From NCBI RefSeq assembly GCF_005503535.1, contig NZ_SCNN01000011.1:62001-126000 (forward strand): a stretch of DNA of 64,000 nt, written 5' to 3'. How positions within the stretch are numbered: the stretch's first letter is position 1; every line of letters starts with the position of its first letter. Shown piece after piece: positions 7,183 to 17,557 of the stretch. Both the position numbers and the translations under genes were made by a program. The notes beneath the pieces are model-generated. The model saw only the letters and a program-made list of their open reading frames with translations. It ran no database searches and was not told the origin of the DNA. This stretch comes from Mesorhizobium comanense (GTDB taxonomy: Bacteria; Pseudomonadota; Alphaproteobacteria; Rhizobiales; Rhizobiaceae).

Positions 7183-8475
7183 ATGTCGTTTGCCTGGACT
7201 TCGAAACTGGCGTTGGCCGCGAGCCTTGCCATCCTGCCCGTCACGAGTTGGGCGCAAGCGGTCAACATTTCCTACCTGACTCACTGGTCGCCCGAGACCG
7301 TCGCGCTGCTGGAAGCCGCCGCGAAGGATTATGCCAAGACCAATCCGGATGTGAGCGTGACCGTGCGCGCCGTCCCCTTCGGCGATCTTCTGACCACGCT
7401 TCGCTCCCAGGGCGGCGGTTCGGACGGTCCTACGATCGGCGGCATCTACGACCTATGGCTGCCGGAGCTTGCCCGTGACAAGCTGGTCGCTCCAGCTCCC
7501 GACGCTGTCGCCTCGGAGGTGAAAGCCTCATGGCCGGCGGGTGTCGCCAGCGCGGCCTCGGTCGGCGGCAAGCTCTACGGCATTCCCAACGAGATCGACG
7601 TCTACGCGCTGAACTACAACAAGGCGCTGTTCAAGCAGGCCGGCATCGCGGCGGCGCCGAAGACCTGGGACGAGTTCAAGGACGCGGCGAAGAAACTGAC
7701 CAACAAGGACGCCGGCCAGCAGGGGTTCGGCATGATCAACAGCTGGGCCGCCGGCGTCGTCCACCCCTTCGCCTCGCTGCTGGTTTCCAATGGCGGCGAG
7801 CTGGTCAGGGACGGCAAGCCGGCGCTCGACAGCAAGCAGGCCGGCGAGACCTTCGAGCTCTACGAGGAGCTCATCAAGTCCGGAGCCAGCGTGCCGGCCA
7901 TGGCCACGGCCGACGCCAACACCACGGGCCCCTTCCTCGACAATTTCGTCTCCGGCAAGACCGGCATGATCATCATGGCCAACTGGTGGGAGAGCGCGCT
8001 GAGGACCGGCATGGGCGACAAGTTCGCCGACATCGCCACGGCGCCGATCCCGGTCGGCCCGAGCGGCGACAAGCCGCATTCGATCTCCTATTCCTGGATG
8101 ACGGTGGTCAACGCCAATGCGGGAGAAGCCGAGCAGAAAGCCGCCTGGGATTTCCTCGCCTGGCTGAACAATCCGAAGTCCGGCAAGAACGGTGCTTCCG
8201 CCATGTCGGACATATTGATGTCGATGGGCATCCTGCCCTCGCGCACCTCCGACATCGAGGCGCACAAGGACAAGCTCGGCTCGGACTTCCTGTCGGGCTA
8301 TGTCAGCGTGCTCGCCGACGCCAAGCCCTTCCCGGTCGTGCCGGGCGGACAGGAATTCTCCGAATCCCTGCAGCAGACGCTCGAGGCGTTGCAGTATGGC
8401 CAGGTCTCGGCCAAGGATGTGCAGGCGACGGCGCAGGCCGACGCCACTTCGATCCTGGAGCGCGCCGCCAAATAA
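7183..8475 (+). CDS. Sugar ABC transporter substrate-binding protein (second CUT1 system)
   Basis: A 430-residue periplasmic binding protein with a Sec signal (hydrophobic core LALAASLAILPVT, cleavage near SWAQA). The mature start NISYLTHWSPETVALLEAAAKDYAKTNPDVSV and later NEIDVYALNYNKALFKQAGI belong to SBP_bac_1 sugar binders. The ATG follows GGAGG by seven bases. It leads a three-gene rightward operon with two permeases and no ATPase, back to back with another CUT1 operon. The SBP stop overlaps the next start (TAATG), so stoichiometry is not set by a hairpin here, unlike in the left operon. Confidence 0.9.
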   Translation: MSFAWTSKLALAASLAILPVTSWAQAVNISYLTHWSPETVALLEAAAKDYAKTNPDVSVTVRAVPFGDLLTTLRSQGGGSDGPTIGGIYDLWLPELARDKLVAPAPDAVASEVKASWPAGVASAASVGGKLYGIPNEIDVYALNYNKALFKQAGIAAAPKTWDEFKDAAKKLTNKDAGQQGFGMINSWAAGVVHPFASLLVSNGGELVRDGKPALDSKQAGETFELYEELIKSGASVPAMATADANTTGPFLDNFVSGKTGMIIMANWWESALRTGMGDKFADIATAPIPVGPSGDKPHSISYSWMTVVNANAGEAEQKAAWDFLAWLNNPKSGKNGASAMSDILMSMGILPSRTSDIEAHKDKLGSDFLSGYVSVLADAKPFPVVPGGQEFSESLQQTLEALQYGQVSAKDVQATAQADATSILERAAK

Positions 8476-9365
8476 TGATTCAGAGGTACCGTGCCTCGGC
8501 GGGCATCATGCTGGCGCCCGCCGTGACGCTGATCGGCATCTTCATCCTTGTGCCGATGATGCTCACAGTCTGGCTGTCCTTCCAGGACTGGTCGACGCAG
8601 ACGCCGTTTGCCAGCGCCTCGTTCATCGGGCTCGACAATTTCCGCGAGATCTTCGGGCCGACCTCGATCGGGCGCGACTTCAAGGCAGCGCTCGCCAACA
8701 CCGCCATCTACACCGCGCTTTCCGTAGTCCTCATCCTGCCGCTGTCGGTGGCGTTCGGGCTGATGGTCTACCAGCATGACGTGCCCGGCGGCACCGCGCT
8801 ACGCACCGCGCTGTTCTCCACCTACATGGTGCCGATGATTGCGGTCGCCCTGGTCTGGTCGAAGCTCTACGCGCCCGGAGAAGGGCCGCTCAACCAGATG
8901 CTCGGCATCATCGGCATCGGCCCACAGCCCTTTCTGTCGTCGCCGCGCTCGGCGCTGATCTCGATCGTCTTCCTCAACGTCTGGCAACAGGTCGGCTATT
9001 TCACCGTGCTGGCGATCGCCGGGCTGACGCAGATCCCCGGCAGCCTCTACGAGGCAGCCAAGCTTGACGGCGCCAACCGCTTCGAGCAGTTCCGCTTCAT
9101 CACCCTGCCGCTGATGCGGCGCACGCTTTTGTTCAGTGCCGTCATCGCCATCATCAATGCGGTGCAGGTGTTCGAGCCGGTAGCATTGATCACGCAAGGC
9201 GGGCCGGTCGGCTCGACCAGTGTGCTGACCTACCACATCCGCCGCGTCGGCATCGAGCGCGCGCAGGGCGGGCTGGGCTCGGCCATGGCCGTCATGCTGA
9301 TGCTGTCCTTGATCGTCGTGGTCTGCGCGCTGTTCGCGCTCGCCAACCGGAAGGACCAGGAATGA
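8475..9365 (+). CDS. CUT1 sugar ABC transporter permease (MalF-like)
   Basis: A 296-residue integral membrane protein with about six spans. The first span is LAPAVTLIGIFILVPMMLTVWLSF and the EAA loop is YEAAKLDGANRFEQFRFITLPLM near residue 195. It begins at ATG 8475, sharing one base with the SBP stop, and ends overlapping the next permease by ATGA, so translation is coupled along the operon. It forms the channel with the 9362-10237 permease. Confidence 0.92.
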   Translation: MIQRYRASAGIMLAPAVTLIGIFILVPMMLTVWLSFQDWSTQTPFASASFIGLDNFREIFGPTSIGRDFKAALANTAIYTALSVVLILPLSVAFGLMVYQHDVPGGTALRTALFSTYMVPMIAVALVWSKLYAPGEGPLNQMLGIIGIGPQPFLSSPRSALISIVFLNVWQQVGYFTVLAIAGLTQIPGSLYEAAKLDGANRFEQFRFITLPLMRRTLLFSAVIAIINAVQVFEPVALITQGGPVGSTSVLTYHIRRVGIERAQGGLGSAMAVMLMLSLIVVVCALFALANRKDQE

Positions 9366-10237
9366 GCGCCGGCAAGCTTTCAGGTTCATCGAGCCGCCTG
9401 CAGCGCAGGCGTCCATCCGGGCGCAAGGCGTTGCTCGCCACGCTGATGCTGGTCGTGGCCGTCGCCTCGGCCTTCCCGCTGGTTTGGATGGTGCTCTCCA
9501 GTCTCAAGACGCCGGCCGAGAGCATGCAGGTGCCGCCGGTCTGGATACCGCACACGCCGAGCCTCGATGCCTATGAGAAGGTGTCAAGCGTGGTTAATGT
9601 AGGCCGCTCGATGTGGAACTCCCTGGTCATCGCCTCGATCACCACCGCAGGCATCCTGATCACCAGCATGATGGCAGGCTACGCCTTCGCCAAATACCAC
9701 TTCCCGGGCCGCTCGCTTCTGTTCTCGGCGCTGATCGCCACCATGTTCCTGCCGCCGATCGTGACGCTGATCCCGCTCTACCGCCTGGTCGGTTCCATCG
9801 GCCTCAATGCCAGCCTCGCCGGCATCATCGTGCCCAACCTCGCCAACGCCTTCGGCATCTTCCTGATGCGGCAGTTCATAGCGGGCGTTCCGGACGATCT
9901 GATCGACGCCGCCCGCATGGACGGGGCGTCCGAACTGCTGATCCTCTACAAGATCGTGGCGCCCAGCGTCGCTCCGGCCATCGCGGCGCTGGCGCTGTTC
10001 GCCTTCGTCTATCACTGGAACAGCTATCTGTGGCCGCTCACCGTGCTGCAGGGCAATGCCGACGCCTATCCGATCGTCATCAGCCTCAGCCGTCTGCTCA
10101 GCTACAACAGGGGTGCGATGAATACCGGCCTGGTGATGGCCGGCGCCACGCTGGCCGTTCTGCCGCCGCTCATCCTCTTCGTCTTCCTTCAGCGCTTCTT
10201 CGTCGATTCCATCGTCGGCTCGGCGATCAAGGGATAG
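9362..10237 (+). CDS. CUT1 sugar ABC transporter permease (MalG-like)
   Basis: A 291-residue membrane protein with a basic N-terminal tail (SSRLQRRRPSGRK), about six spans, and the EAA loop DAARMDGASELLILYKIVAPSVAP near residue 180. It is the last gene of the operon. No ATPase gene follows; the next gene is convergent pobA after a 61-base spacer filled by a repeat. Like the leftward system it depends on an ATPase encoded elsewhere. Confidence 0.92.
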   Translation: MSAGKLSGSSSRLQRRRPSGRKALLATLMLVVAVASAFPLVWMVLSSLKTPAESMQVPPVWIPHTPSLDAYEKVSSVVNVGRSMWNSLVIASITTAGILITSMMAGYAFAKYHFPGRSLLFSALIATMFLPPIVTLIPLYRLVGSIGLNASLAGIIVPNLANAFGIFLMRQFIAGVPDDLIDAARMDGASELLILYKIVAPSVAPAIAALALFAFVYHWNSYLWPLTVLQGNADAYPIVISLSRLLSYNRGAMNTGLVMAGATLAVLPPLILFVFLQRFFVDSIVGSAIKG

Positions 10238-10293
10238 AGCAATTCCGGGAAGAGTGTCGCGCGGTTTTCCCTAGGGAAGTGCGTCATCGAATG
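10238..10293. repeat. Rhizobial-type intergenic repeat in convergent spacer
   Basis: The spacer between the convergent permease and pobA reads AGAGCAATTCCGGGAAGAG, then a GCGGTTTTCC arm, then GTGCGTCATCG. GGGAA (10247-10251) pairs with TTCCC (10267-10271). The wording matches, from memory, an abundant rhizobial intergenic element. It is a relative of the element at 436-485 and probably acts as a transcription barrier for both genes. Confidence 0.55.
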
Positions 10294-10298
10294 AAACC

Positions 10299-12523
<2,225 letters not shown>

Positions 12524-12535
12524 GTCACGGATCTC

Positions 12536-13150
12536 CTAGCTGTCGAAGAAGACCGTTTCCTTCTCCCCTTGGAGATGGACGTCGAAAATGTAGGTGTCGC
12601 CCTGGCGTTCGGCGATCAGCGTCGGCACACGGATACGGTGCTCGATGCGCGCTAGGATCGGATCCTCGGCATTGGCCTTTTCCTCATCCGAGAAATAGAG
12701 CCGCGTATGCAAACCGAGATTGATGCCGCGCGCAACGATCCACAACGTGATGTGCGGCGCCATCAGGCGGCCATCGGCTAAAGGCACACGGCCCGGCTTG
12801 ATCGTCTCGAAGGCACAGACGCCCGTTTCCATATCGGTCGGGCAGCGGCCCCAGCCGAAAAAGTTCGGATCGGCCGCACCGCGCATCTCCGCCGGCGAGT
12901 TGTAAAGCCCGTCGGCATCCGCCTGCCAGATTTCGATCAGCGCGTCCCTGAGCGGCGAGCCGGTGCCGTCGAATACCCGGATCTTGAGACCGATGCGCTC
13001 GCCTTTCGTCTTGTCGTTGACCATGGTCGCACCGAGATCGGTGGCATAGACGCCGCCGATGCCACAAAAATTCGGCGTCAACCCGATATGGACGTAAGGT
13101 CCCGCGGTCTGCGAAGGGCTCTCCTTCAACCGGTCGAGCGACTGGGCCAT
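12536..13150 (-). CDS. pcaG: Protocatechuate 3,4-dioxygenase, alpha subunit
   Basis: A 204-residue intradiol dioxygenase alpha chain (TAGPYVHIGL, then IEIWQADADGLYNSP, then HITLWIVARGINLGLHTRLYF). The alpha subunit lacks a functional iron site and assembles with PcaH to cleave protocatechuate between its hydroxyls. The ATG at 13150 shares its first base with the pcaH stop, implying coupled synthesis of the two subunits. A longer open frame upstream is a shadow of pcaH in another frame and was not used. Confidence 0.95.
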   Translation of the reverse strand: MAQSLDRLKESPSQTAGPYVHIGLTPNFCGIGGVYATDLGATMVNDKTKGERIGLKIRVFDGTGSPLRDALIEIWQADADGLYNSPAEMRGAADPNFFGWGRCPTDMETGVCAFETIKPGRVPLADGRLMAPHITLWIVARGINLGLHTRLYFSDEEKANAEDPILARIEHRIRVPTLIAERQGDTYIFDVHLQGEKETVFFDS

Positions 13151-13905
13151 CAATTGCCCTCCAGCCTGTTTTCGAACAGCGAGGAGCGGCGTCCGCGCAG
13201 CACGATGTCGAACTTGTAGGCAAGCGCATCCATCGGGATCGTCGCCTGCGTATCGAGGATCGCCGTCAGCGCTTCGATGGCCGCCCTGTCGGCGATGCCG
13301 CGCACGATCGGGCATTTCCAGATCAGCGGGTCGCCCTCGAAATACATCTGCGTGATCAGCCGCTGGGCGAAACCATGGCCGAACACCGAGAAATGGATAT
13401 GCGCCGGGCGCCAGTCGTTGGGCCCGTTCGGCCAGGGATAAGGCCCGGGCTTGACGGTGCGGAACGCATAGAAACCGCCCTCGCCCGTGATGGTGCGGCC
13501 GCAGCCGCCGAAATTCGGGTCGAGCGGGGCAAGGTAGCCGTCCTTCTTGTGACGGTAGCGGCCGCCGGCATTGGCCTGCCAGAATTCGACGAGCACGCCG
13601 GACACGCCGACGCCACGCTCGTCGAGCACGCGCCCGTGGACGATGATGCGCTCGCCGATGGCACTTTCGCCCGGCCTGGCGAAATTGTGGATCAGATCGT
13701 TGTCGAGTTCGCCGAGCATCGCATGGCCGAAGACCGGGCCGGATATTTCCGACAGTGTGTTGTCGAACGACAGCAAAGCCTTCTGCGGCGAGCGCAGCAC
13801 CGAACTCTTGTAGCCTGGCGTCAGCGCGGGCGGATGCCACGTCCGGTCGCGCTGGAAGAAGGCTCCGGTTTCGGGCGTCCGGTTGGAACCGGGATCAGAG
13901 GACAT
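13150..13905 (-). CDS. pcaH: Protocatechuate 3,4-dioxygenase, beta subunit
   Basis: A 251-residue catalytic subunit that binds non-heme Fe(III). The four ligands can be read: Tyr117 (GGRYRHK), Tyr156 (GPYPW), His169 and His171 (PAHIHFS). Their spacing is identical to Tyr408, Tyr447, His460 and His462 of the Pseudomonas putida enzyme. The start ATG at 13905 has GGAG six bases upstream and lies 11 bases inside pcaC; a longer frame to 14079 is rejected because it would overlap pcaC deeply. The enzyme should be active. Confidence 0.96.
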   Translation of the reverse strand: MSSDPGSNRTPETGAFFQRDRTWHPPALTPGYKSSVLRSPQKALLSFDNTLSEISGPVFGHAMLGELDNDLIHNFARPGESAIGERIIVHGRVLDERGVGVSGVLVEFWQANAGGRYRHKKDGYLAPLDPNFGGCGRTITGEGGFYAFRTVKPGPYPWPNGPNDWRPAHIHFSVFGHGFAQRLITQMYFEGDPLIWKCPIVRGIADRAAIEALTAILDTQATIPMDALAYKFDIVLRGRRSSLFENRLEGN

Positions 13906-14302
13906 CCTTTGCTCCGTCCATTTCCGAAAACACCTCCTTGGCAACCCTGAAGGCGCTATTGGCCGCCGGCACGCCGGCATAGATTGCGACATGCAGGAAA
14001 GCTTCGCGAATGTCTTCGCGAGACGCACCCGTGTTGACCGTGGCGCGCAAATGCAGGGCCAGTTCCTCATGATGGCCAAGTGCTGCCAGCAGCGCCAGCG
14101 TGATCATCGAGCGCTCGCGCTTGCTGATGCCGGGACGTGCCCAAACAGTTCCCCACGCGGCCTCCGTGATCATTTCCTGGAAGGGCTGGTCGAAATCGGT
14201 GGCGGAGACCTCGGCCCGGTCGACATGCGGGTCGCCAAGCACGGAGCGCCGTACCGCGACGCCGGTGCGGTATCTGGTTGCGTTGGCGGGGACTTCATCC
14301 AT
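13895..14302 (-). CDS. pcaC: 4-carboxymuconolactone decarboxylase
   Basis: A 135-residue member of the AhpD-like/CMD family. It decarboxylates 4-carboxymuconolactone to 3-oxoadipate enol-lactone. The family core [29 protein letters not shown] spans residues about 66-94. Its start lies inside the end of pcaD (8-base overlap) and its end inside pcaH (11-base overlap), giving the conserved D-C-H-G-B order of rhizobia. It is a stand-alone decarboxylase, not the PcaL fusion of actinomycetes. Confidence 0.95.
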   Translation of the reverse strand: MDEVPANATRYRTGVAVRRSVLGDPHVDRAEVSATDFDQPFQEMITEAAWGTVWARPGISKRERSMITLALLAALGHHEELALHLRATVNTGASREDIREAFLHVAIYAGVPAANSAFRVAKEVFSEMDGAKDVL

Positions 14303-15107
14303 GGGTTTCTGCTCCAGGGGAAAGCGATGCGAGGAAATCGCGGATCAGGGCGACGAGCGCCTCGGGCTGCTCGATACAGGGAATATGTCCGGCGCCGCGG
14401 ATGATCTCGAAGCGGGCGCCGGGAATGAGGCCTGCCAGCGAGCGGACGAGATCCGGAGGCGTGGAGCCGTCCTGGTCGCCGACCACGCAAAGCGTCGGCA
14501 CGGCGATATGGGTCGCGCTCACGGTGAAATCGGCATCGCGGACCGCCATGCAGCTGCCGATATAGCCTGACAGTTCCTGCCTGGTCAGCATGGTTCGGCA
14601 GCCGGCAAGGTCGGCCGCGCGGCCGGCATGAAAATCGGGCGTGAACCACACCTTCATCACGCCGTCGGCGATTGCCTCGATGCCGTCGCGCCCGACGGTC
14701 GCGATGCGGGCATTCCAGCTCTCGGCCGTCCCGATCCTGTGGGCCGTGTCGCTCAGGACGAGCGCCTCCACGATCTCAGGCCGGCGCGCATAGAGCCGCT
14801 GCGCGACCATGCCGCCGATCGAGAGGCCCACCAGCACGACCCTGCCCAAACCGAAATGGTCGATCAGGGCGCTCAGATCGTCGGCGTGATCGTCGATGGA
14901 GCGCACGCCGCTGCCCGTGCCGGACAGGCCATGGCCACGCTTGTCGTAGAGCAGCAGGGGCCGCTCGCCCGCCAGCCGCGCCACAACATCGTCCCAGATG
15001 CGGAAGTCAGTGCCGAGGGAATTGATTAAAACAAGCGGAACCGCCTTGCCGTTCGCATCGACATATCGGTGGTGCAGCGTGATGCCGCCAAGGGTGACGA
15101 ATGACAC
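14295..15107 (-). CDS. pcaD: 3-oxoadipate enol-lactonase
   Basis: A 270-residue alpha/beta hydrolase that opens 3-oxoadipate enol-lactone. The catalytic triad is visible: Ser in VGLSIGG, Asp in VGDQDGSTPP, His in GAGHIPCIEQP; the oxyanion region is LINSLGTDFRIW. The start is placed at GTG 15107 with AGGA nine bases upstream. An open frame back to 15203 would run through the conserved PcaQ promoter arm and adds no family residues. It is the first gene of the leftward pcaDCHGB-pobA operon. Confidence 0.93.
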   Translation of the reverse strand: MSFVTLGGITLHHRYVDANGKAVPLVLINSLGTDFRIWDDVVARLAGERPLLLYDKRGHGLSGTGSGVRSIDDHADDLSALIDHFGLGRVVLVGLSIGGMVAQRLYARRPEIVEALVLSDTAHRIGTAESWNARIATVGRDGIEAIADGVMKVWFTPDFHAGRAADLAGCRTMLTRQELSGYIGSCMAVRDADFTVSATHIAVPTLCVVGDQDGSTPPDLVRSLAGLIPGARFEIIRGAGHIPCIEQPEALVALIRDFLASLSPGAETHG

Positions 15108-15126
15108 GGTTATCGGTCCTCCAACT

Positions 15127-15194
15127 CCACATTGCACAAGGCATTTGGTTGGGTAAAATGATATTTTCGCCAGTTTCATTAACTCTGGGGTTAT
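15127..15194 (-). promoter_or_regulatory. PcaQ operator and promoter of pcaDCHGB-pobA
   Basis: Minus-strand reading gives ATAACC-CCAG-AGTTAA at 15194-15179, which matches the published Sinorhizobium PcaQ site ATAACC-N4-GGTTAA at all but one base of the half sites. Downstream a conserved block AAAATATCATTTTACC precedes pcaD. From 15193 to 15127 the arm is 55/67 identical, without gaps, to the arm in front of the pcaM-like gene. The operator ends 7 bases before the pcaQ start, so PcaQ probably also controls itself. Confidence 0.88.
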
Positions 15195-15201
15195 CAAAAT
15201 C

Positions 15202-16119
15202 ATGTCCGAGAGCCGAATCCGGTTCCGTCACCTGCAGGCATTCCTCGAGGTCGCACGGCAGGGAAGCGTGGCTCGCGCTGCCGATTTTCTCCATGTCAGT
15301 GCGCCGGCGGTGACCAAGACCCTGCGCGAACTGGAAGAGGCCCTAGGGGTCGCGGTCGTCGAACGCGACGGGCGCGGCATCCGCGTCACCAGGCTTGGCG
15401 AGATTTTTCTGGACCATGCCGGTTCGGCGATCACAGCGCTGAAGCGCGGCATCGATTCCGTGCGCCAGGACGGCGCCATCAACCGGCATCCGATCCGCAT
15501 CGGCGCGCTGCCGACGGTGTCGGCCAAGGTCATGCCGCAGGCCATGAGCCTGTTCCTCAAGGAAAACACCGGCGCGGCGATCAAGATCGTCACCGGCGAA
15601 AATGCCGTATTGCTCGAACAATTGCGCACCGGCGCGCTCGATCTCGTGGTCGGGCGGCTGGCGGCGCCCGAGAACATGACCGGCTTCTTCTTCGAGCACC
15701 TCTATTCCGAGCAGGTGCTGTTCGTGGTGCGGGCGGGACATCCATTGCTGGAGCCTGGCGCCGACATCTTCGCCAGGCTCGACGAATTCCCGGTGCTGAT
15801 GCCGACCCGGGAATCCGTCATCCGGCCCTTTGTCGACCGCCTGTTCATAACCAACGGCATGACCGCGCCCGCAACCGAAATCGAGACCGTCTCGGATTCC
15901 TTCGGCCGCTCCTTCATGCGACAGAGCAACGCGGTGTGGATCATTTCAGCCGGGGTGGTGGCGAACGAGATCGCGAGCGGCGCCTTCGTCGCCCTGCCGG
16001 TCGACACCGAAGAAACCAAGGGGCCGGTCGGCCTGACGATGCGCACCGACACCGCACCCTCGCCGGCCTTCTCCATCCTGTTGCAGACGGTCCGCGAGGC
16101 GGCGCGGCAAGGCGGCTGA
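15202..16119 (+). CDS. pcaQ: LysR-type activator of protocatechuate genes
   Basis: A 305-residue LysR regulator. Residues 1-60 form the helix-turn-helix (FRHLQAFLEVARQGSVARAADFLHVSAPAVTKTLRELEEALGV), and the rest is the effector-binding domain. Divergent placement from pcaD with a PcaQ-type operator identifies it. In Sinorhizobium and Agrobacterium PcaQ activates pcaDCHGB and responds to pathway intermediates downstream of protocatechuate. The ATG at 15202 agrees with family N termini. It is flanked on both sides by inverted copies of its own target promoter, the second beginning five bases after its stop. Confidence 0.94.
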   Translation: MSESRIRFRHLQAFLEVARQGSVARAADFLHVSAPAVTKTLRELEEALGVAVVERDGRGIRVTRLGEIFLDHAGSAITALKRGIDSVRQDGAINRHPIRIGALPTVSAKVMPQAMSLFLKENTGAAIKIVTGENAVLLEQLRTGALDLVVGRLAAPENMTGFFFEHLYSEQVLFVVRAGHPLLEPGADIFARLDEFPVLMPTRESVIRPFVDRLFITNGMTAPATEIETVSDSFGRSFMRQSNAVWIISAGVVANEIASGAFVALPVDTEETKGPVGLTMRTDTAPSPAFSILLQTVREAARQGG

Positions 16120-16123
16120 TCCA

Positions 16124-16191
16124 CTAACCCCAGGGTTAATAAAACACCGCAAAATATCATTTTACCGAACCAAATCGCTGGTGCACTGTGG
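16124..16191 (+). promoter_or_regulatory. PcaQ operator and promoter of the aromatic ABC operon
   Basis: CTAACC-CCAG-GGTTAA (16124-16139) is a near-perfect PcaQ site. The 67 bases from 16125 align without gaps, 55 identical, to the inverted arm before pcaD, including the AAAATATCATTTTACC block and the TGTGG end. The next gene starts at 16220. In Sinorhizobium PcaQ is known to activate the pcaMNVWX ABC operon, so this arm predicts the same here. Confidence 0.88.
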
Positions 16192-16219
16192 CCGCAGAGG
16201 AGATTGGAGGGAGGAAAGC

Positions 16220-17533
16220 ATGACCCATTCTATCGGCAGCAAATACAGTGCCCGCGGCATTTCGCGACGCCAGTTCATCGCCACCTCGGTCGCCGGCGGC
16301 ACCGCGCTCGCGCTTGGCGGCCGCAAGGCTTTCGCGGCCGGCGATACACTGAAGGTCGGCTTCGTCAGTCCGCGCACCGGGCCGTTGGCCGGCTTCGGCC
16401 AGACCGACGGCTACGTGCTCGACCTCGCCCGCAAGGCGCTGGCCAACGGCATCCAGCTCGGCGGCAAGACATACAATGTCGAGATCCTCGACCAGGACAC
16501 CCAGTCCGATCCGTCACGCGCCGGCCAGCTCGCCAAGGACCTGATCAACAACCAGGCCATCGACCTGATGCTGGCCGTGTCCACGCCGGAGGTGATCAAT
16601 CCGGTGGCCGACGCCTGCGAAGCCGCCGGCGTGCCCTGCCTGTCGACCGTCATGCCCTGGGAGGCCTGGTATTTCGGCCGTGGCGCCAAGCCGGGCGCGC
16701 CCTCGCCGTTCAAGTGGACCTATCATTTCGGCTTCGGCGTCGGCGAATTCTTCAAGACCTACATTTCGCAATGGAACCTGATCGAGACCAACAAGAAGGT
16801 CGGCGTCATGTATCCCAACGACGCCGACGGCAACGCCATCCGCGCCAATCTGGCGCCGCTGCTGGCCAAGCAGGGCTTTACGATCGTCGATCCGGGCGCT
16901 TACGAAACCGGCACCACCGACTATTCCTCGCAGATCGCGCTGTTCAAGCAGGAAGGCGTCGAGATCTTCAATTCCTTCCCGATCCCGCCTGATTTCGCGG
17001 CTTTCTGGCGGCAAGCGGCACAGCAGGGGCTGATCAAGCAGATCAAGATCTGCCAGGTCGCCAAGACCGGCCTGTTCCCCTCGGACATCGAAGCGCTCGG
17101 CGATCTCGGCATGAAGATTTCCAGCGCCGCGTACTGGCACAAGGCCTTCCCTTACAAGTCGCCGCTGACCGGTGTCTCGGGCACCGAGCTCGCCGATGGT
17201 TATGAGGCGGCGAGCGGCAAGCAATGGACGCAGCAGCTCGGCGCCTCCATGTCGCTTCTCGACGCCGGCTTCGAGGCGCTGAAGGCAAGCGCCGACGCCA
17301 AGGACAAGGCCTCGGTCGCCAAGGCGCTGAGCACCCTCAAGACCGAAACGATGATCGGCAAGGTCGACTTCACCAGCGGCCCGGTGGCCAATGTCTCGCC
17401 AGGTCCCATCATCGGCACGCAATGGGTGGCAGCCAAGGAAGGCAGCAAATTCCCGCTCGACTACGTCGTGACCGAGAACGCCACCGACCCGAAAGTGCCG
17501 GTCGAGGCCAAGCTTCAGCCGTATAACGGCTGA
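16220..17533 (+). CDS. pcaM: ABC transporter substrate-binding protein, aromatic acid (PcaM-like)
   Basis: A 437-residue Leu/Ile/Val-type periplasmic binding protein (Peripla_BP_6). The N terminus carries a twin-arginine signal, SRRQFIA at residues 15-21, so export folded through Tat is likely. Mature start DTLKVGFVSPRTGPLAGFGQTDGYV is typical. ATG at 16220 follows GGAGG; an upstream in-frame ATG at 16181 would lie in the promoter arm. A PcaQ operator directly upstream and the following ATPase and permease genes make it the counterpart of PcaM of the protocatechuate importer described in Sinorhizobium meliloti. The precise ligand range is inferred. Confidence 0.85.
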   Translation: MTHSIGSKYSARGISRRQFIATSVAGGTALALGGRKAFAAGDTLKVGFVSPRTGPLAGFGQTDGYVLDLARKALANGIQLGGKTYNVEILDQDTQSDPSRAGQLAKDLINNQAIDLMLAVSTPEVINPVADACEAAGVPCLSTVMPWEAWYFGRGAKPGAPSPFKWTYHFGFGVGEFFKTYISQWNLIETNKKVGVMYPNDADGNAIRANLAPLLAKQGFTIVDPGAYETGTTDYSSQIALFKQEGVEIFNSFPIPPDFAAFWRQAAQQGLIKQIKICQVAKTGLFPSDIEALGDLGMKISSAAYWHKAFPYKSPLTGVSGTELADGYEAASGKQWTQQLGASMSLLDAGFEALKASADAKDKASVAKALSTLKTETMIGKVDFTSGPVANVSPGPIIGTQWVAAKEGSKFPLDYVVTENATDPKVPVEAKLQPYNG

Positions 17534-17557
17534 CGGACCGGCGACGGAGATCGCACC

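Noticed and set aside
13906-14079. N-terminal extension of pcaH back to 14079
   Set aside because: It overlaps most of the end of pcaC; ATG 13905 has GGAG at the right distance.
15108-15203. N-terminal extension of pcaD back to 15203
   Set aside because: It would translate through the PcaQ operator and the conserved promoter arm and has no counterpart in the family; GTG 15107 has a ribosome site.
15127-16191. Mobile element or invertible switch flanking pcaQ
   Set aside because: The inverted arms are similar promoters; there is no recombinase gene, and the arms face the operons they would be expected to drive. Kept only as a remark in the finding.
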